From positions 427,515-491,514 of the forward strand of contig NZ_JQLI01000004.1 of assembly GCF_000744095.1 (NCBI RefSeq): 64,000 nt of DNA, read 5' to 3'. This DNA is from Cupriavidus necator A5-1. Lineage in GTDB: Bacteria > Pseudomonadota > Gammaproteobacteria > Burkholderiales > Burkholderiaceae. Positions 17,477-26,367 of this stretch are shown here, piece by piece. Positions within the stretch are counted from its first letter, which is position 1, and each line of letters opens with the position of its first letter. The translations under genes were made by a program, and so were the position numbers. The notes under the pieces are model-generated. The model had not been told where the DNA came from, made no database searches, and saw only the letters and a list, made by a program, of their open reading frames with translations.

Positions 17477-17478
17477 GG

Positions 17479-19161
17479 TTATGCTCCCGCGACGGCCCGT
17501 GCCCGATACCGGACCGCCGTCGGCTTCAGTTGTCCGCGCAGGGTCAACTCGACCAGTTCGCGTTTGAGGATCTTTCCGCTGGCAGTCAGCGGGAAGCTGT
17601 CGAGTCCGAGGAAGTACTCCGGCATGTCGTATTTGGACAAGCCGCAGCCAGCCAGGTGTTCCAGCATGTCGTTCGGGGGGAGTTCCTGCCCGGCGCGCAC
17701 GATGACCGCCAGGCAGACCTTCTCGCCCAGGCGCTCGTCCTGCACCGGGTAGGCCGCGGCGCGCTCCACCTTGGGATGGCGCATGGCGAGCTCCTCGATC
17801 CGTGCCGGGTGGATGTTGTGGCCGCCGCGGATGATCAGGTCCTTCTTGCGCCCGACGATCATCACGCAGCCGTTCTCGTCGACGATGCCGAGATCCCCGC
17901 TCATGAACCAGCCATGGATATTGAACGAAGTCTCGGTAGCGACCTGGTTGCTGAAGTACCCGAGCATCAGCAGGCCGCCGCGCCCGCCGATCTCGCCGAC
18001 TTCGCCGACCTCGGCTTCTTCGTCGATGTTGTCCTGCTTCCAGAGCTTCACCTCATAGCCCCGGCATGCGCGTCCGCAGGTGGACACGATGGTGTCCTGC
18101 GTGTCGGTCGGAACCGTGTAGTTGTGCGACCCGTTCTCGGTCATGCCATACACGTTCTGCGGCGTCACGCCCAGGCTGACGAACTTCTGCGCGACTTCGC
18201 GAGGGATGGCCGCGCCGGCCATGTAGAAGGTGCGGACCTCGCCCAGCGACGTCATGTTGCGGTCGCGTACCGCCTGCAGGATGTCCATCGCATGGGTGGG
18301 TACGCCCATCACGTAGGTCGCGCCCGTTTCCAGGATCCAGTCGAGCGCGTGCTTGCCGGCGCGCAGGTTGGTCATCACCATCTCCAGCCCGGCCACCAGC
18401 ATCTGCTCCATCGCGACCGTCGCAATGTGGTGGCTTATCGGGCTGAGCGTCAGCAGCGTGGTGTCGGCCGTGTGGCCCCAGTCCTCTACCAGGGCACGGC
18501 CATTCGCCAGCAGCGTGTTGTCGCTGTGCATGACGCCCTTGGGCAGGCCGGTGGTGCCTGACGTGAAAGCGAGATAGACGATCTTGTCCGGATTCAGGTC
18601 CGGCGTGGAAAGGGCTGAGGGGGGCTGCCTGTCCGGGAACGGAAGGGCGCCCTCCGGCAGCGCGGCATCGCCGGCAGCCGGATTGGGCAGCGCAAACACG
18701 CACGCCAGCGTCGGGATATCCGCCACCCTGGCGAAGATGGAGTTGCCGTCGGAGTCGGCGCCATAGCCCGGCATCGCAAACAGCGCGCGGCACTGGATGC
18801 GGTTCAGCAGCGTGCAGATCTCGTGGACGGTGTAGTTCTGGTGCAGCGACGGGCAGCAGACGTAACCATTGCGCGAGCACGCCAGGAAAATGATAGTCGC
18901 CTGCACGACGTTGGGCAGCCAGATGCCGACGCGGTCGCCGGGCTTCATGCCCTGGCGGTGGAGCGCTACGGCGACGCAGTCGACCCAGTCGACCACCTCG
19001 CGCCAGGTCAGCCTGACATCGGCATCGCGCAATGCGCAGGAGGTGGGACGCTCGCGCGCATGGCGCCGGGCCAGCGTGTACAGCGTCTCCTGCCGCCAGA
19101 TGCCAGACAGGTAGTAGTCCCTCGCATTCTGCGGGTTGTGAAGGGTCAGGATGTTCTGCAT
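17479..19161 (-). CDS. AMP-dependent acyl-CoA ligase (AliA-like candidate)
   Basis: 560 residues. Activates a carboxylic acid with ATP and CoA through an acyl-adenylate. The P-loop FTSGTTGLPKG is near residue 210. The adenine motif YGMTENG, the hinge Asp region SGDLGIVDENGCVMIVGRKKD and the C-terminal catalytic lysine segment LTASGKILKREL are all present. It follows the BadI-like gene by 16 bases. AliA is the cyclohexanecarboxylate-CoA ligase of the known anaerobic pathway, and this protein has the right size and neighbours. The start at ATG 19161 is preferred; a GTG three codons upstream is possible. Confidence 0.85.
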   Translation of the reverse strand: MQNILTLHNPQNARDYYLSGIWRQETLYTLARRHARERPTSCALRDADVRLTWREVVDWVDCVAVALHRQGMKPGDRVGIWLPNVVQATIIFLACSRNGYVCCPSLHQNYTVHEICTLLNRIQCRALFAMPGYGADSDGNSIFARVADIPTLACVFALPNPAAGDAALPEGALPFPDRQPPSALSTPDLNPDKIVYLAFTSGTTGLPKGVMHSDNTLLANGRALVEDWGHTADTTLLTLSPISHHIATVAMEQMLVAGLEMVMTNLRAGKHALDWILETGATYVMGVPTHAMDILQAVRDRNMTSLGEVRTFYMAGAAIPREVAQKFVSLGVTPQNVYGMTENGSHNYTVPTDTQDTIVSTCGRACRGYEVKLWKQDNIDEEAEVGEVGEIGGRGGLLMLGYFSNQVATETSFNIHGWFMSGDLGIVDENGCVMIVGRKKDLIIRGGHNIHPARIEELAMRHPKVERAAAYPVQDERLGEKVCLAVIVRAGQELPPNDMLEHLAGCGLSKYDMPEYFLGLDSFPLTASGKILKRELVELTLRGQLKPTAVRYRARAVAGA

Positions 19162-19177
19162 GGTGGTCACCCGTACT

Positions 19178-19957
19178 TCAATGTCCGAACTTCGAGGGGT
19201 CGGGCTTGCGGCGCTCGGCGAAGGCGGCTGCCAACTCGTCGTGCTCGTCCGATTCGAGGTAGCCGCGCAGCAGCAGGTCATGCGCCATCCGGGACAGGCC
19301 GCTCACGCCGCCGTGGCGCGCATTGAAGGCGCTCTTCAGCGAGGCCAGTGCGTACGCGCCGCGCTCGGCGACCTCCAGGGCATACTCCCGGGTCGCCGCG
19401 CGCAACTGGTCATCGGGGACGACACGGTTGATCAGGCCGATCTCGACCGCCTCCTGAGCGGTGATCTTCGGGTTGCGGTACCAGATGTCCTTGGCGCGCT
19501 TCTTTCCGACCAGGTCCTCCAGGTACCACGTGCCGTAGCCAGCGTCGAAGCTGCCGACCATCGGGCCTACCTGGCGGAAGATGGCGGACTCCTTCGCGAT
19601 GGTCAGATCGCAGACGACCTGCAGCACATTGCCGCCGCCCACCGCGAAGCCATTGACCGAAGCAATGACGGGCTTTTGCAGGCGGTCGATGCTCTCGTAC
19701 ATCTCCAGCGTCGGCAGCACCCCGGCATAGAGCGTCGTGTCTTGCATGCCGTCCTTGCGGCCGCCGGTGCAGAAGAACTTGTCTCCGGCACCGGTGATCA
19801 CGATCACGCGCGTACGGGTTTCACGGCGGATCGCGTTGATGCAGTCGCGGATCTCGTGGCACATGGTCTCCGTGAACATGTTGCCGTCTTCCGGCCGGTT
19901 CAGCGTGATCGTGCCGATGGGGCCGTCTTCTTCGTAGAGGATTTCCGAGTAGCTCAT
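19178..19957 (-). CDS. badI: 2-ketocyclohexanecarboxyl-CoA hydrolase-like ring-cleavage enzyme (BadI family)
   Basis: 259 residues, the length of BadI. This crotonase-fold enzyme opens the ring of 2-ketocyclohexane-1-carboxyl-CoA by hydrolysis to pimelyl-CoA, a reverse Dieckmann-type reaction related to MenB. Visible marks shared with BadI/MenB are FFCTGGRKDG near residues 61-70, VGGGNVLQVVCDLTIA, FRQVGPMVGSFDAGYG (the Ser-Asp-x-Gly-Tyr loop) and WYLEDLVGKKRAKD, as in MenB. It lacks the acidic pair of ordinary hydratases. The start is 12 bases after the CoA-transferase stop. This is the key gene that identifies the operon as alicyclic acid degradation. A MenB-like role is unlikely as no menaquinone genes are near. 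Confidence 0.82.
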   Translation of the reverse strand: MSYSEILYEEDGPIGTITLNRPEDGNMFTETMCHEIRDCINAIRRETRTRVIVITGAGDKFFCTGGRKDGMQDTTLYAGVLPTLEMYESIDRLQKPVIASVNGFAVGGGNVLQVVCDLTIAKESAIFRQVGPMVGSFDAGYGTWYLEDLVGKKRAKDIWYRNPKITAQEAVEIGLINRVVPDDQLRAATREYALEVAERGAYALASLKSAFNARHGGVSGLSRMAHDLLLRGYLESDEHDELAAAFAERRKPDPSKFGH

Positions 19958-19969
19958 TGTGTCTCCTGG

Positions 19970-21199
19970 TTAGACGATTTCTGAGTCGATGAGGCCTGCG
20001 ATACACGTCGCGGACATGGCAAGGCGTTCCGCGAGAATGCGTTCGGTGTCCTGCCCGAGAGCGGGGGGAGGGGTGCGATAGACGGCGCTGGCGCCGTCGA
20101 AGGCGATGCCAAGGCCAACCTGCGGGACGCGGCCCGCGGCACCCTGGCCGGCAAAGAACATTCCGGCGTCGCGCAACGGCGCGTCGTCAACCAGTTGGTC
20201 GATGCTGTTGATCGGCCCGGCCGGGATCCGGTGCCTGGCGAACAGCGCCAGCCAGTGTTCACGCGGCTGGGTAGCCAGGATCTCGGCGATGGCGGCGACG
20301 ATCGTTGCGCGTGCCTGGCGACGCTTCGCATTGGTTTCAAAACCGGCCTGCTTGCCGAAGGCGGGGTGTTCAACGGCGTCCCAGAAGCGCTGCCAGATCG
20401 CGTCGTTGCCCAGGCCGAGCGTGATGGGGAAATCGGCGGTCTCGAACACCTGATAGATGGCAATGACGGAGTCGGTACCGCCCGAGCGCATCGGCGGCTC
20501 GCCGGACCCGAGGAACGGGACGATACGGGGTGCCATGAAGCGCGTGGCGGTGGCGACCATCGACACGTCGACCTGCTTGCCGGCACCGGTGCGTTCCCGC
20601 TCGAACAGCGCGGCGAGCGTGGCCATGGCAATATCCTGGCCCGCCAGCAGGTCAGCCGCGGGGGTGCCGACCTTCTGTGCGGGCCGGCCTGCCTCACCGG
20701 TCAGATGCATCACACCTGAGTAGCCTTCGGCGATCAGGTCATAGCAGGGCAGGTCCGCACGCTCGCCCTGCAGGCCGAAGCCGGTCACGGACACATGGAT
20801 CAGCGCCGCGTGTATCGACTTGAGCGTGGCGTAGTCCAGCCCGAGCTTTTCCTGCACGCGCTGGGTCGTGTTGAGCACGACGACATCGGCCTGGCGCACC
20901 AGTTGATGGGCGATGCCGCGACCCTCGGCCCGGGTCAGGTCGATCGTCATGCTCTGCTTGTTGCGGTTCATGCTCAGGAACCACAGCGACTCGCCATCCA
21001 GGAACGGCGGGCCCCAGCTGCGCGTGTCGTCGCCGCCCTGGCACTTCTCCACCTTGATAACCTCGGCGCCGAGATCTGCCAGCAAGAGGGTGCCGTAGGG
21101 GCCGGCTACCGACGTCGTGAAGTCGAGTACGCGAATGCCGTGTAAGCAAGAGAGGCCGGCGCCGGGCACCTGGAAGGGTAATGTCTTTAGTGTGTCCAT
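19970..21199 (-). CDS. CaiB/BaiF (class III) CoA-transferase
   Basis: 409 residues. Moves CoA between acids through a covalent aspartyl anhydride. The N-terminal VLDFTTSVAGPYGTLLLADLGAEVIKVE and the catalytic Asp154 in CYDLIAEGYSG are present, as is the GGTDSVIAIYQVFETAD block. It is the first gene of the ten-gene minus-strand operon. With a CoA ligase also in the operon there are two ways to activate the acid; the transferase could recycle CoA from pathway products. Substrate unknown. Confidence 0.88.
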   Translation of the reverse strand: MDTLKTLPFQVPGAGLSCLHGIRVLDFTTSVAGPYGTLLLADLGAEVIKVEKCQGGDDTRSWGPPFLDGESLWFLSMNRNKQSMTIDLTRAEGRGIAHQLVRQADVVVLNTTQRVQEKLGLDYATLKSIHAALIHVSVTGFGLQGERADLPCYDLIAEGYSGVMHLTGEAGRPAQKVGTPAADLLAGQDIAMATLAALFERERTGAGKQVDVSMVATATRFMAPRIVPFLGSGEPPMRSGGTDSVIAIYQVFETADFPITLGLGNDAIWQRFWDAVEHPAFGKQAGFETNAKRRQARATIVAAIAEILATQPREHWLALFARHRIPAGPINSIDQLVDDAPLRDAGMFFAGQGAAGRVPQVGLGIAFDGASAVYRTPPPALGQDTERILAERLAMSATCIAGLIDSEIV

Positions 21200-21672
21200 T
21201 TCGAGTGGGTTCTACGCAAGTGCCTTCCTACTGCAAAGCGCATGCCAATGCGCAGTACGAAACTCGCGAGATTGCGCGGAAAGGCTGGAAACGTAGAAGC
21301 GAGCGCGTGTTGCGGCAATACGCTGGCGGAGCAGAGTCGCCATGGCAGGTGTCAATGCTGGGGATGGGACTGTAGTCGCGCTGTCTTTCGCAGTTGCGGG
21401 GACGCCATTGGTGTAGTCGGCGAAGACACAGAATGGTGGCGCAGCCAGTGGTATTGGGGGGAAGAGAACCCGGAAGGAGACGGTGGCGCATGCCATTCAT
21501 CTGCGTAGCCCGCGCGCATGGAATTCAGTGTGAATTCTCGTGGCCATGCGGCTCCGGGCGGCTATGAGAATGGGGGGGAGCCATGGAGTTCCGGTCCTTT
21601 CTGAATAAGCGACTGAGCATGAGGGAGGGCGTGGCGAGGAATCGACTTCCCGCCAGCGCAGACCATCATCGT
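21200..21672. other. intergenic region upstream of the alicyclic acid operon
   Basis: About 470 bases between the CoA-transferase start and the pntB debris. It must hold the operon promoter on the minus strand, but I find no clear -35/-10 pair or palindrome, and the GGTWAG-N5-CTWACC motif is absent. Short frames here have no family marks. Confidence 0.4.
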
Positions 21673-22961
21673 TTAACAAGCGCTCGCCATGTAGAACAGT
21701 TCATTGTCCAGCCCGGCGTAGGCCGGCGGACATCGGGACAAGACCATGATGGTGTTCGGCGACGCCAAGAAGGTGGTCGAGGACATGTTCAAGGCGGTGG
21801 ACTGGGACGCGCTTTCGCGCTCGTCGCCAGGCGGGGGCCCGGAAGGAGACGTCGCGTCAGTTTTGGCCTTGTAGGCCTCCAGCATCGGCATGCCGGCGAT
21901 CGGCGACTTGGGATCGGTCTTGGCCGCCGGATTGACCACATCGTTGGCGCCTAGCACCAGCACCACGTCGGCCTGGCCGAACTCGCTGTTGATGTCTTCC
22001 ATCTCGAAGACCTGGTCGTACGGCACCTCGGCCTCGGCCAGCAGCACGTTCATATGGCCCGGCATGCGGCCCGCCACCGGGTGGATCGCGCACTTTACGG
22101 TCACGCCCTTTTCGGTCAGCGCTTCGGTCAGTTCCTTGAGCGCATGCTGGGCGCGAGCCACTGGGAGGCCGTAGCCCGGCAAGAAGATGACAGTCTCGGC
22201 GTTGCCAATCAGGAACGCGGCATCATAGGCCGAGCCGGACTTCACGTTGCGCTGGGCCTGCGCGCCGGCCGGTCCTGCTGCCGCGGCGTCGCCGTCGAAG
22301 CCGCCCAGGATCACATTGAAGAGCGAGCGGTTTATCGCGCGGCACATGATGTACGAGAGGACGGCACCGGACGACCCCAGCAGCGAGCTGGCGATGATCA
22401 GCATCGGGTTGTTCAGCGAGAAGCCGATGCCCGCCGCCGCCCAGCCTGAGTACGAGTTCCGCATCGACACCACCACCGGGGTGTCGGCGTCGACCATCGG
22501 GGTGATGATTTAGCACGCCCAGCACGAAGGCAATCGCCAGCATGATTAGGAACGGCGTCCAGGTTTGCGTATGGAGAGGAGGATGCCGAAGCCGACCATT
22601 GCCACCGCCAGCAGCAGATTCAGCCAGTGCTGGCCGGCGAACACCACCGGCGCGCCCTGGAACAGGCGGAACTTTTAGCGGCCGGCGAGCTTGCCCAAGG
22701 CGATCACTGAGCCCGAGAACGTGATCGCGCCGACGAGGCAGCTGATAAACAGCTCGATGCGGTTACCCAGCGGGGACCAGGTGCGCAAGTTCCGGTTGCG
22801 CCGGCGTGATGCCGAACGCGGCCGATTCTGCCACCGCGGCCACCGCGATAAACACCGCGGCCCGGCGTGACCGTCCAAACGTGGTAGCGCTTCACCGTCT
22901 CCGGTGTCGCGGCGACGCGAGTCTCGTCTCGCCACGACTCACGCGAGATGCCTATTTGCAT
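21673..22961 (-). pseudogene. scrambled pntA-pntB (NAD(P) transhydrogenase) remnant
   Basis: Pieces of the proton-pumping transhydrogenase, which exchanges hydride between NADH and NADP+. Minus strand from 22961: a PntA start (MQIGISRESWRDETRVAAT) fused after about 30 codons to mid PntB (AAVFIAVAAVAE, NRIELFISCLVGAITFSGSV), a stop codon in RYKFRLFQG, another frame change, then a long PntB NADP-binding domain (GIGFSLNN to GMPMLEAYKAKT). The last part is rearranged: DKTMMVFGDAKKVVEDMFKAV, normally the C-terminus, lies inverted on the plus strand at about 21740-21810, followed on the minus strand by AGLDNELFYM. At least one deletion, two frameshifts, one stop and one inversion are seen. Not functional. 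Confidence 0.85.
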
Positions 22962-23039
22962 CAATGTCTACTTTGTCCCGGGATTGGGATAGATGGTGTG
23001 AACCGGCGATCGGCCGGGGCGGAACGCGGTTGGTAGCCG

Positions 23040-23258
23040 TCAATGCCCAGCCGTGGATGGTGGGAACACGCACCACGAGCCATTGGCATGACGGAAGAAG
23101 AACAGCGACAGGTCGCCCGAAGCGCGGACCACGTCCACCTTGACACAACCGGTGCAATGCCCGGGCGGGCGCACGCGCGTGACACGGGCCGGCATATCTG
23201 CGTCGACGCCGACCCATTTTGCGAGCAGTCTCCTCAAGGACGTTCTATCAGTGTTCAC
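23040..23258 (-). CDS. small hypothetical protein
   Basis: 72 residues from a GTG. Basic N-terminus (RTSLRRLLAKWVGV), then VDVVRASGDLSLFFFRHANG and a tail WCVFPP. No signal peptide. I do not recognise a named family; it reads like one of the small uncharacterised Burkholderiales proteins, and base usage is coding-like. It lies upstream of the pntA relic on the same strand. Confidence 0.4.
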   Translation of the reverse strand: MNTDRTSLRRLLAKWVGVDADMPARVTRVRPPGHCTGCVKVDVVRASGDLSLFFFRHANGSWCVFPPSTAGH

Positions 23259-23542
23259 TTTCTACCACGTTGAGTTCAGCTATGCTTCCTGTACTGCAAT
23301 CGCTGTGCCAACAATGCAGAATCGTACGATGTCTGGGCTTTTTCCTAACGTTCAAAGGATTGCGGGACGGATAAGAGAAGGGGATCATCGACGGCGCGGT
23401 CGCGTTGTATTCCGCGGAGACGTTCATCTGTTCGCGCGGACTACAATCACACTTCCTTCGTCGTGAATGGCGGCCCGACCGTGGGGTCGGGAACGCGCAG
23501 CAGCACCTAACCCCGCGATGCAGGGCCAGCGGCGCGGAGCGT

Positions 23543-23962
23543 TAGGACGAGTTGGTGCTCTGTCTGCCAGTTGAGCATCCCAGGGCAGAGGAGAGCGTGA
23601 TTGATTTGCGCAACCTGGCGGATGAGCCGTTTGTGATGTTCGAGCGCGAGATGAACCCGGCGAACCATGACGCGTTGATCGGCCTGTTCAGCCAGGCGGG
23701 CATCCATCCAAGGATCGTGCACTACACGCGCAACTGGATGACCACTGTGTCGATGGTATCGGAGGGCTGTGGTATGGCGATCGTGCCGGGCACGCTCTGC
23801 CGCATGCGCATGCGCATGGCGGGCGTGCGTCTCGTGCCGCTGGCCGGCGCCGCCGTGCCCGCGCGGGGCATGTTGGTATGGAACCCCACATTCGTTACGC
23901 CGGGGCTCGAGAGGTTTCTGGAGAGCGCCACACGCACGCTCGCGGGTCTATCGCCGAAGTAA
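23543..23962 (+). pseudogene. LysR-family regulator, C-terminal half only
   Basis: About 139 codons of a LysR effector-binding domain: DELVLCLPVEHP, LADEPFVMFEREMNP, GIHPRIVHYT, MVSEGCGMAIVPGTL and a C-terminal helix GLERFLESATRTL. The HTH half is missing and a TAG lies just before the recognisable part, so no start exists. It ends 17 bases before the convergent stop of the next LysR gene. It differs from the two intact LysR proteins and belongs to a CatM/BenM-like group by its sequence style, which is an impression. Confidence 0.75.
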
Positions 23963-23979
23963 TCGTAGGCACGTCTCGC

Positions 23980-24960
23980 TCAGTGCTTTCCGGCGGTGTT
24001 CTCGGGCGTCACCAGCTTGCCGATACTCTTACCGGAAAGCTCCTTGACGACGTCGATGAACTGCTGCAGAACGGGCTCGGTACGCCCCTTCATCCAGCAA
24101 AGCTGAAAGTTGGTCTTGTAGTTGGCGTCCGTAAGCCGTATGACGGCCACGCCGGACGGATAGTTAAAGTACTTGCCCAGCACGGTCAATCCGATTCCGA
24201 CCCCGACAGATATCAGGTTCATCTGCGATGCAATGGAGTGGACCTCCTGAACGACCTGCGGCTCGAAGCCTGCCTCCTGGCATAAGGCGAACAAAGGCCC
24301 ATAGCCCGGACTGACGCTGGACCTCGGAACGACGACGAATCGTTCGCCGGCGAGCTGGCTCAAGGAGACAGCTTTTTTCTTTGCGAGTGGGTGGTCATCG
24401 GGTACCACGACGCCGAGTCCGCCCGTCTGAATCACATATCGCTCGAGCGACGCCTCGCCTTCCGTCTGGACACTCCCCCTTCTTTGCTTGCGGGTTTGTC
24501 CGGCATCCGGGCCGAAATGCATGAAGCCAGCCTGGATCTTTCCGTCCAGCACCGCCTTGACCTGGTCGGAAGTCGGCATCTCGACCAGACTGAGCGCCAC
24601 GTTAGGATGGTATTCGAGATATCGCTTGATCGCGGCCCGAAACAAAGGGTGATACAGGGTCAACGATCCATAGCCGATGCTCAGCCCCCCGACCTTGCCT
24701 TCGCCAACTTGCTTCGCCAGCGTGATGACCTGGTTGAGATCACTCATGATGCTCTGCAGTCGAGGCAAGATCGCGAGCCCGGCAGCGGTCAGTTTGACGC
24801 CGTGAGGCTGCCTTTCGAAAAGCTCAACCCCAAGTTCATCTTCCAGGTCGGCGATGATCTGCGAGACCGCCGGACGGGTGACGAACAGACGGTCCGAGGC
24901 ACGACCGAAATGCTCCTCTTCCGCAGCAGCGACGAAATAACGCAGATGTCTTAGTTCCAT
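23980..24960 (-). CDS. LysR-family regulator, candidate master of the GGTWAG-N5-CTWACC regulon
   Basis: 326 residues. Winged HTH at 1-60 (FGRASDRLFVTRPAVSQIIADLE) and effector domain at 90-300 (GYGPLFALCQEAGFEPQVVQEVHS, LISVGVGIGLTVLGKYFNYP). Divergent from the Bug gene at 25347, with two palindromes of T-N11-A type between them at 25095-25111 and 25129-25145. This is the classic LysR layout, where the regulator represses itself and activates the divergent gene on binding a ligand, probably a carboxylate or CoA ester. Close paralogue of the LysR protein at 10573-11502. Confidence 0.93.
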   Translation of the reverse strand: MELRHLRYFVAAAEEEHFGRASDRLFVTRPAVSQIIADLEDELGVELFERQPHGVKLTAAGLAILPRLQSIMSDLNQVITLAKQVGEGKVGGLSIGYGSLTLYHPLFRAAIKRYLEYHPNVALSLVEMPTSDQVKAVLDGKIQAGFMHFGPDAGQTRKQRRGSVQTEGEASLERYVIQTGGLGVVVPDDHPLAKKKAVSLSQLAGERFVVVPRSSVSPGYGPLFALCQEAGFEPQVVQEVHSIASQMNLISVGVGIGLTVLGKYFNYPSGVAVIRLTDANYKTNFQLCWMKGRTEPVLQQFIDVVKELSGKSIGKLVTPENTAGKH

Positions 24961-25094
24961 GGATCGGGGATGTATCTGTCGGGCGCTTGGTGCCCGTCCG
25001 TTGACGGGCCGCCTCCTTCCCGGGCAGAGAGGTTGCTTTGCTTACAGTGTGGCAACAATGTGCCGGGGTGTCGAGTCGCATTTACCACATGTCA

Positions 25095-25111
25095 GGTAAG
25101 CTGAGCTAACC
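25095..25111. promoter_or_regulatory. LysR-type operator 1 (GGTAAG-N5-CTAACC)
   Basis: Inverted repeat GGTAAG-CTGAG-CTAACC with the T-N11-A core of LysR sites. Lies 135 bases upstream of the divergent LysR start and about 235 bases before the Bug start. One of six related sites in the window. Confidence 0.65.
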
Positions 25112-25128
25112 ACGGAGGTGCGGCCGCC

Positions 25129-25145
25129 GGTAAGCAGGACTTACC
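25129..25145. promoter_or_regulatory. LysR-type operator 2 (GGTAAG-N5-CTTACC)
   Basis: Perfect inverted repeat GGTAAG-CAGGA-CTTACC, centred 34 bases after operator 1, the spacing of paired recognition and activation sites of LysR tetramers. Confidence 0.7.
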
Positions 25146-25346
25146 CGAGGAGGGCCTAAAGTCAACTGGACGTCTGGGCCATACAGGGACGAAACTCTCG
25201 CTGATCGCGTTGCATTCGCCACGGACGGGGCCATCCGTTTGCCGGGACCGCCAGGGAGGAAGCACACTTCCGCCATGGCGGCCTCCACAGGTCGAATCCA
25301 GTCGCCGGCGGGATGATCGCCAGCCCGAAACCCAATGAGGAGACAC

Positions 25347-26309
25347 ATGAAAAGCCGCCGCCATTTTCTGAAATTCCTTTCCGGCTGCCTGTTTGCGTCG
25401 GCCGTCTTCCCCGCGCACGCGCAGGACGGCTCGTATCCCGTCAAGCCGGTGCGCCTGATCGTCTCGACCTCGGCCGGCGGGATGACGGACATATTGGCGC
25501 GGCTCTATGCGGAGAGCTTCTCGAAAACCCTGAAGCAACCGTTCGTGGTCGAGAACATGCCCGGCGCCAGTACGATGCTCGCCTCGCGCTATGTCGCAAG
25601 ACAGGCAGCCGACGGCTATACGCTGCTCGTCGCTGCCAACACCATCGCGACGCTTCCTCACGTCGAGAAAAGTGCCGGCTATCAGATGAAGGATTTCACT
25701 GGCGTTGGGGAGCTTGCACGGTCGCCCTCCCTGCTGGTGGTCGGCGGATCATCGAAAACGAAGACGATCCCCGAACTTGTTGCGGCAGCGAAGCGGAATC
25801 CGGGCGCCGTTACCTATGCATACACGGGCCGTGGGACGACGTCGCACATGACGGCTGAGTTGTTCGCGCGGGATGCAGGGGTCAGCTTTAATGGCATCGC
25901 GTACAAGGGGATTTCGCTGGCGGTGCCCGACGTCTTGGCAGGCAGAGTCGAATTCCTGATGGGGCCTTCAACCTCGACGGAAGAGTTGATCAAGAGCGGA
26001 AAGATGCGCGCGCTCGCGATCACGTCGAGCACCCGCTCTCCGGCGTTTCCCGATGTCCCGACCTTCAGGGAGCTAGGATACCCGAATGCCACATATAACC
26101 TGTTCTTCGGCATTTTTGCGCCCGCAGCGATCCCCGATGCCGTACGGAAGACACTGGCGGATGCCATCGATTCGGCAAAGAAGGACCCGACGTTCACCGG
26201 GCGGCTGCGACGCTTGGGCATGGAAGTTTCAAATGTGAGAACGCCACAGCAGTTCAACGCGTTCCTTCGGGACGAAGAGGAGAAATCGGTGAGCCTGCTC
26301 AGGCAGTAA
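25347..26309 (+). CDS. Bug/TctC-family binding protein with Tat-type signal peptide
   Basis: 320 residues from the ATG at 25347, chosen because GAGGAG precedes it; an ATG 12 bases earlier overlaps that site. The N-terminus KSRRHFLKF matches the twin-arginine consensus SRRxFLK, followed by a hydrophobic stretch and AHA, so export in folded form by Tat is likely, which is unusual among Bug proteins. Family marks are YPVKPVRLIVSTSAGGMTD, VVENMPGAST, ADGYTLL and the TYAYTGRGTTSHM segment. Binds a carboxylic acid or similar small ligand in the periplasm. It faces the LysR gene across two operators. No membrane components of the transporter are present. Confidence 0.92.
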   Translation: MKSRRHFLKFLSGCLFASAVFPAHAQDGSYPVKPVRLIVSTSAGGMTDILARLYAESFSKTLKQPFVVENMPGASTMLASRYVARQAADGYTLLVAANTIATLPHVEKSAGYQMKDFTGVGELARSPSLLVVGGSSKTKTIPELVAAAKRNPGAVTYAYTGRGTTSHMTAELFARDAGVSFNGIAYKGISLAVPDVLAGRVEFLMGPSTSTEELIKSGKMRALAITSSTRSPAFPDVPTFRELGYPNATYNLFFGIFAPAAIPDAVRKTLADAIDSAKKDPTFTGRLRRLGMEVSNVRTPQQFNAFLRDEEEKSVSLLRQ

Positions 26310-26367
26310 GCCCGTGCTGACCGGGGCCCTTCCTGCTGGCTAAAGCGCGCGTCGTTCCTCAGTTGCC

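Noticed and set aside
19178..19957. MenB (naphthoate synthase)
   Set aside because: Related fold, but the neighbours are alicyclic acid genes and no menaquinone genes are in the window; BadI fits better.
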